Source: Anaerolinea sp. (GTDB lineage Bacteria > Chloroflexota > Anaerolineae > Anaerolineales > Villigracilaceae). From it: a DNA stretch of 32,871 nt. The DNA lies in NCBI GenBank assembly GCA_020047815.1, contig JAIFNG010000018.1, forward strand, positions 1 to 32,871. Direction: 5' to 3'. The notes below the pieces were generated by a model. It saw only the letters and a list, made by a program, of their open reading frames with translations, made no database searches and had not been told where the DNA came from. Shown here piece by piece: positions 31,250 to 32,871 of the stretch (its first letter is position 1; each line of letters opens with the position of its first letter). A program made the position numbers and the translations under genes.

Positions 31250-32512
31250 TCACTGCGGGGCTTGTAAAAATTCGGGCGGGGCGCTCACGCCGCCGCTCAG
31301 CGAGCGCAAGAAAGCCACGATCTGCAGCCTTTCACGCGCGGGCAACCCGAGCGGTTCCAACTCCGTATGACCGATGGGGGCAATGGGCGGATGGTTGTAA
31401 TGCATCAACACTTCCTCCAGTGTGGCATACTGCCCGGCGTGCATGTAGGGCGCGGTCGCGGCCACGTTGCGGAGCGTGGGCGGTTTGAATGCCCCCTGCA
31501 GTTGCCCGCCTTCAGATGTGACAAAGCGCAATTCAGAGCAATCCTCCTTTTGCGCATCACTCCACGGACCCAGACAATTGAATTCATCGCCCAGCACCTG
31601 GGTCACCCCGGATGCCCGTCCGTTATCGGGTTCCAGTCCTGGCGCGGTTGGAACCCCTGTGTTATGAAAATCATTGTTGGTAAAGAGCGCGCCGTTGTGA
31701 CAGTTGATGCACTGCGCCCGGTCAATAAACAAACGCAGTCCCGCCACTTCATCGGCAGTGAGCGCGGCCCGCATGGCTTTTCCATCGTTATTCAAAAGGG
31801 CTTCGACATATTGATCGAATCGCGAGGGCGCCGGCACGATCAAACGTTCGTACGCGGCAATTGCCTTGCCGAGGTTGACATACACCCGGGTGACTGTGTC
31901 GCGGTCTTCGCCGGTCATCGCCTCCCATGCGGCGCGGGCGGACGGGTCCTCCACCGGACCTGCCGTTTCGGGAAAGCGCGCACGGTCAGAAAGATCGGGC
32001 AATGCCCCAAAGATGGCTTCGTATTCGGCGCGATAAAACTCATCGATCAAATGCGCATACTGCGTGCGTGTGCCCCCGTGTTCCACCGCGCTTTCCAGCG
32101 GACCCAACGCCTGTGCCCACTGGCTGTCTTTGCGCCCGTCCCAAAATTGCCAGGGACTGTACGCCGTGCCGATGATGGTCATGGTTTTGCGCGTGGTGGT
32201 GCCGACCCCCTCCGCCAGCGGCAGGCCATCGGTGAACATCAATTCAGGCTGATGGCAGGTGGAACAGGCAACCTCCCCGTTCGAACTGAAACGCGGGTCA
32301 AAAAAAAGTTTATGACCCAACGCAGCGGCTTGCGGGTTGGCGGCGTACGCATTGGATGGGTCGGCAGGCAGTGCGGGCAGACTGCCGATCCATAGTCCGC
32401 GCAGGGTGGCTTTTTCCGCATCGCCCCAGGATGTTTGGCTTGTCACCGCCCACCAGACTATGATCGCGGCAATGAGCAGGACTCCGCCAATGAGCAGGAA
32501 GACTCGTTTCAT
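31250..32512 (-). CDS. Di-heme cytochrome c peroxidase family protein
   Basis: This is a 420-residue membrane-anchored or exported protein with an N-terminal hydrophobic helix (4-24) and two c-type heme sites, C83-x-x-C86-H87 (CSTCHQPE) and C268-x-x-C271-H272 (CINCHNGA). Family landmarks are LGHKLFFDPRFS, GTAYSPWQFWDGR, LESAVEHG, FHNTGV and KPPTLRNVAATAPYMHAG. It belongs to the MauG/CCP group, which reduces peroxide or oxidises protein partners. Heme attachment needs reduced cysteines, which the CcdA encoded in this window could help maintain. It starts 6 bp after the YtkA-like gene and is probably co-transcribed. Confidence 0.93.
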   Translation of the reverse strand: MKRVFLLIGGVLLIAAIIVWWAVTSQTSWGDAEKATLRGLWIGSLPALPADPSNAYAANPQAAALGHKLFFDPRFSSNGEVACSTCHQPELMFTDGLPLAEGVGTTTRKTMTIIGTAYSPWQFWDGRKDSQWAQALGPLESAVEHGGTRTQYAHLIDEFYRAEYEAIFGALPDLSDRARFPETAGPVEDPSARAAWEAMTGEDRDTVTRVYVNLGKAIAAYERLIVPAPSRFDQYVEALLNNDGKAMRAALTADEVAGLRLFIDRAQCINCHNGALFTNNDFHNTGVPTAPGLEPDNGRASGVTQVLGDEFNCLGPWSDAQKEDCSELRFVTSEGGQLQGAFKPPTLRNVAATAPYMHAGQYATLEEVLMHYNHPPIAPIGHTELEPLGLPARERLQIVAFLRSLSGGVSAPPEFLQAPQ

Positions 32513-32518
32513 TTCCGG

Positions 32519-32871
32519 TTATTCGAGAATTAAATTGAACGTGACCGCATCAGCCTGACCATCGGCACGGATATTGAAGCGCACTTCCCAGTAACCGGGC
32601 ATCTGGAACTTCATCCCCTCCACGCGATAATCGCCGCCGCCCAGGTCTTCGGTCACCTCGGGTCTGGTCGGCAAGCCGTGACCATGCTGGGGCATCCCAC
32701 CATCCACAAGAATTTCAGCGCCCTCCAGCGGTTTGCCGTCTGCGGTTTCAATGTGTAATATCCACGTATGGATCTTGTTCAGCGGCGGCACAGCCGGGTC
32801 ACTGGTCCAGGAAACCTGAAACAGGTTCGCGTCTGTCAGCCGCGCGGCGGATGTATCCAGCGAGTCCGGCA
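32519..32871 (-). CDS. YtkA/FixH-like domain protein, 5' end outside the window
   Basis: The frame is open from the window edge to the stop at 32519, so this is the C-terminal 117 or so residues of a longer gene. It shows the YtkA-like beta-sandwich pattern: SWTSDPAVPPLNKIHTW in parts, DGKPLEGAEILVDGGMPQHGHG, LPTRPEVTED, GDYRVEGMKFQMPGYWEV. The histidine/methionine cluster GMPQHGHG could bind copper, a property suggested for this family. An internal GTG at 32791 would cut off conserved sequence, so it is not the true start. It sits directly upstream of the peroxidase. Confidence 0.82.
   Translation of the reverse strand, partial: PDSLDTSAARLTDANLFQVSWTSDPAVPPLNKIHTWILHIETADGKPLEGAEILVDGGMPQHGHGLPTRPEVTEDLGGGDYRVEGMKFQMPGYWEVRFNIRADGQADAVTFNLILE

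Noticed and set aside
31367..32395. 342-codon frame on plus
   Set aside because: It is antisense to the di-heme peroxidase with both CxxCH sites; long antisense frames are expected in GC-rich genes.
1..32871. Prophage, insertion sequence, CRISPR or defence island
   Set aside because: No integrase, transposase, Cas, restriction or toxin gene and no regular repeat-spacer array is seen; all repeats are short palindromes.

Overview
The window looks like chromosomal DNA of an uncultured Chloroflexota bacterium, most likely Anaerolineae. This is an inference from gene content and style: lipoproteins with Thr/Pro-rich linkers behind the lipid cysteine, an NBR1-type Ig-like lipoprotein, a CAP-LysM surface protein, very large multi-PAS/GAF sensors, and many palindromic intergenic elements. 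No rRNA, tRNA, CRISPR array, insertion sequence, phage or integrase gene was seen.

Region 1 (1-12.8 kb) is a cyclic-di-GMP signalling locus. After about 660 non-coding bases with a duplicated palindromic repeat and a promoter-like block, four plus-strand genes follow with gaps of 8 to 27 bp. They encode a PotD-like solute-binding lipoprotein, a 1546-residue dCache/HAMP/PAS/GAF histidine kinase, a REC-PAS-GAF-GGDEF response regulator, and a REC-PAS-GGDEF-EAL response regulator. A membrane diguanylate cyclase converges on them from the minus strand. Its upstream region carries a 44-bp block resembling the one in front of the operon. The simplest reading is ligand to binding lipoprotein to kinase to two regulators of opposite output. 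That would be a two-component counterpart of Vibrio NspS-MbaA.

Region 2 (13-18.3 kb) holds a carbohydrate-binding-like lipoprotein, mtnA (methionine salvage) and, divergent from mtnA, a TPR/lytic transglycosylase lipoprotein. The transglycosylase has a near-consensus sigma-70 promoter that predicts a leaderless mRNA. Region 3 (18.3-25.7 kb) is a run of minus-strand housekeeping and envelope genes: patatin, small membrane protein, carboxylesterase, Tat-exported L,D-transpeptidase, CcdA, glutaredoxin-DUF2085 fusion, PgeF, YggS, YggT and YggU. Region 4 (25.8-29.7 kb) is also minus-strand: a STAS-like protein, the CAP-LysM protein, the NBR1-Ig lipoprotein and a class V aminotransferase. Region 5 (30-32.9 kb) has a DUF1295 membrane protein on plus, then a di-heme cytochrome c peroxidase and a YtkA-like protein that runs off the window on minus.

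Several intrinsic terminators and at least five distinct palindromic repeat types punctuate the gene spaces. The repeats sit between operons and even inside the PgeF/YggS/YggT run.
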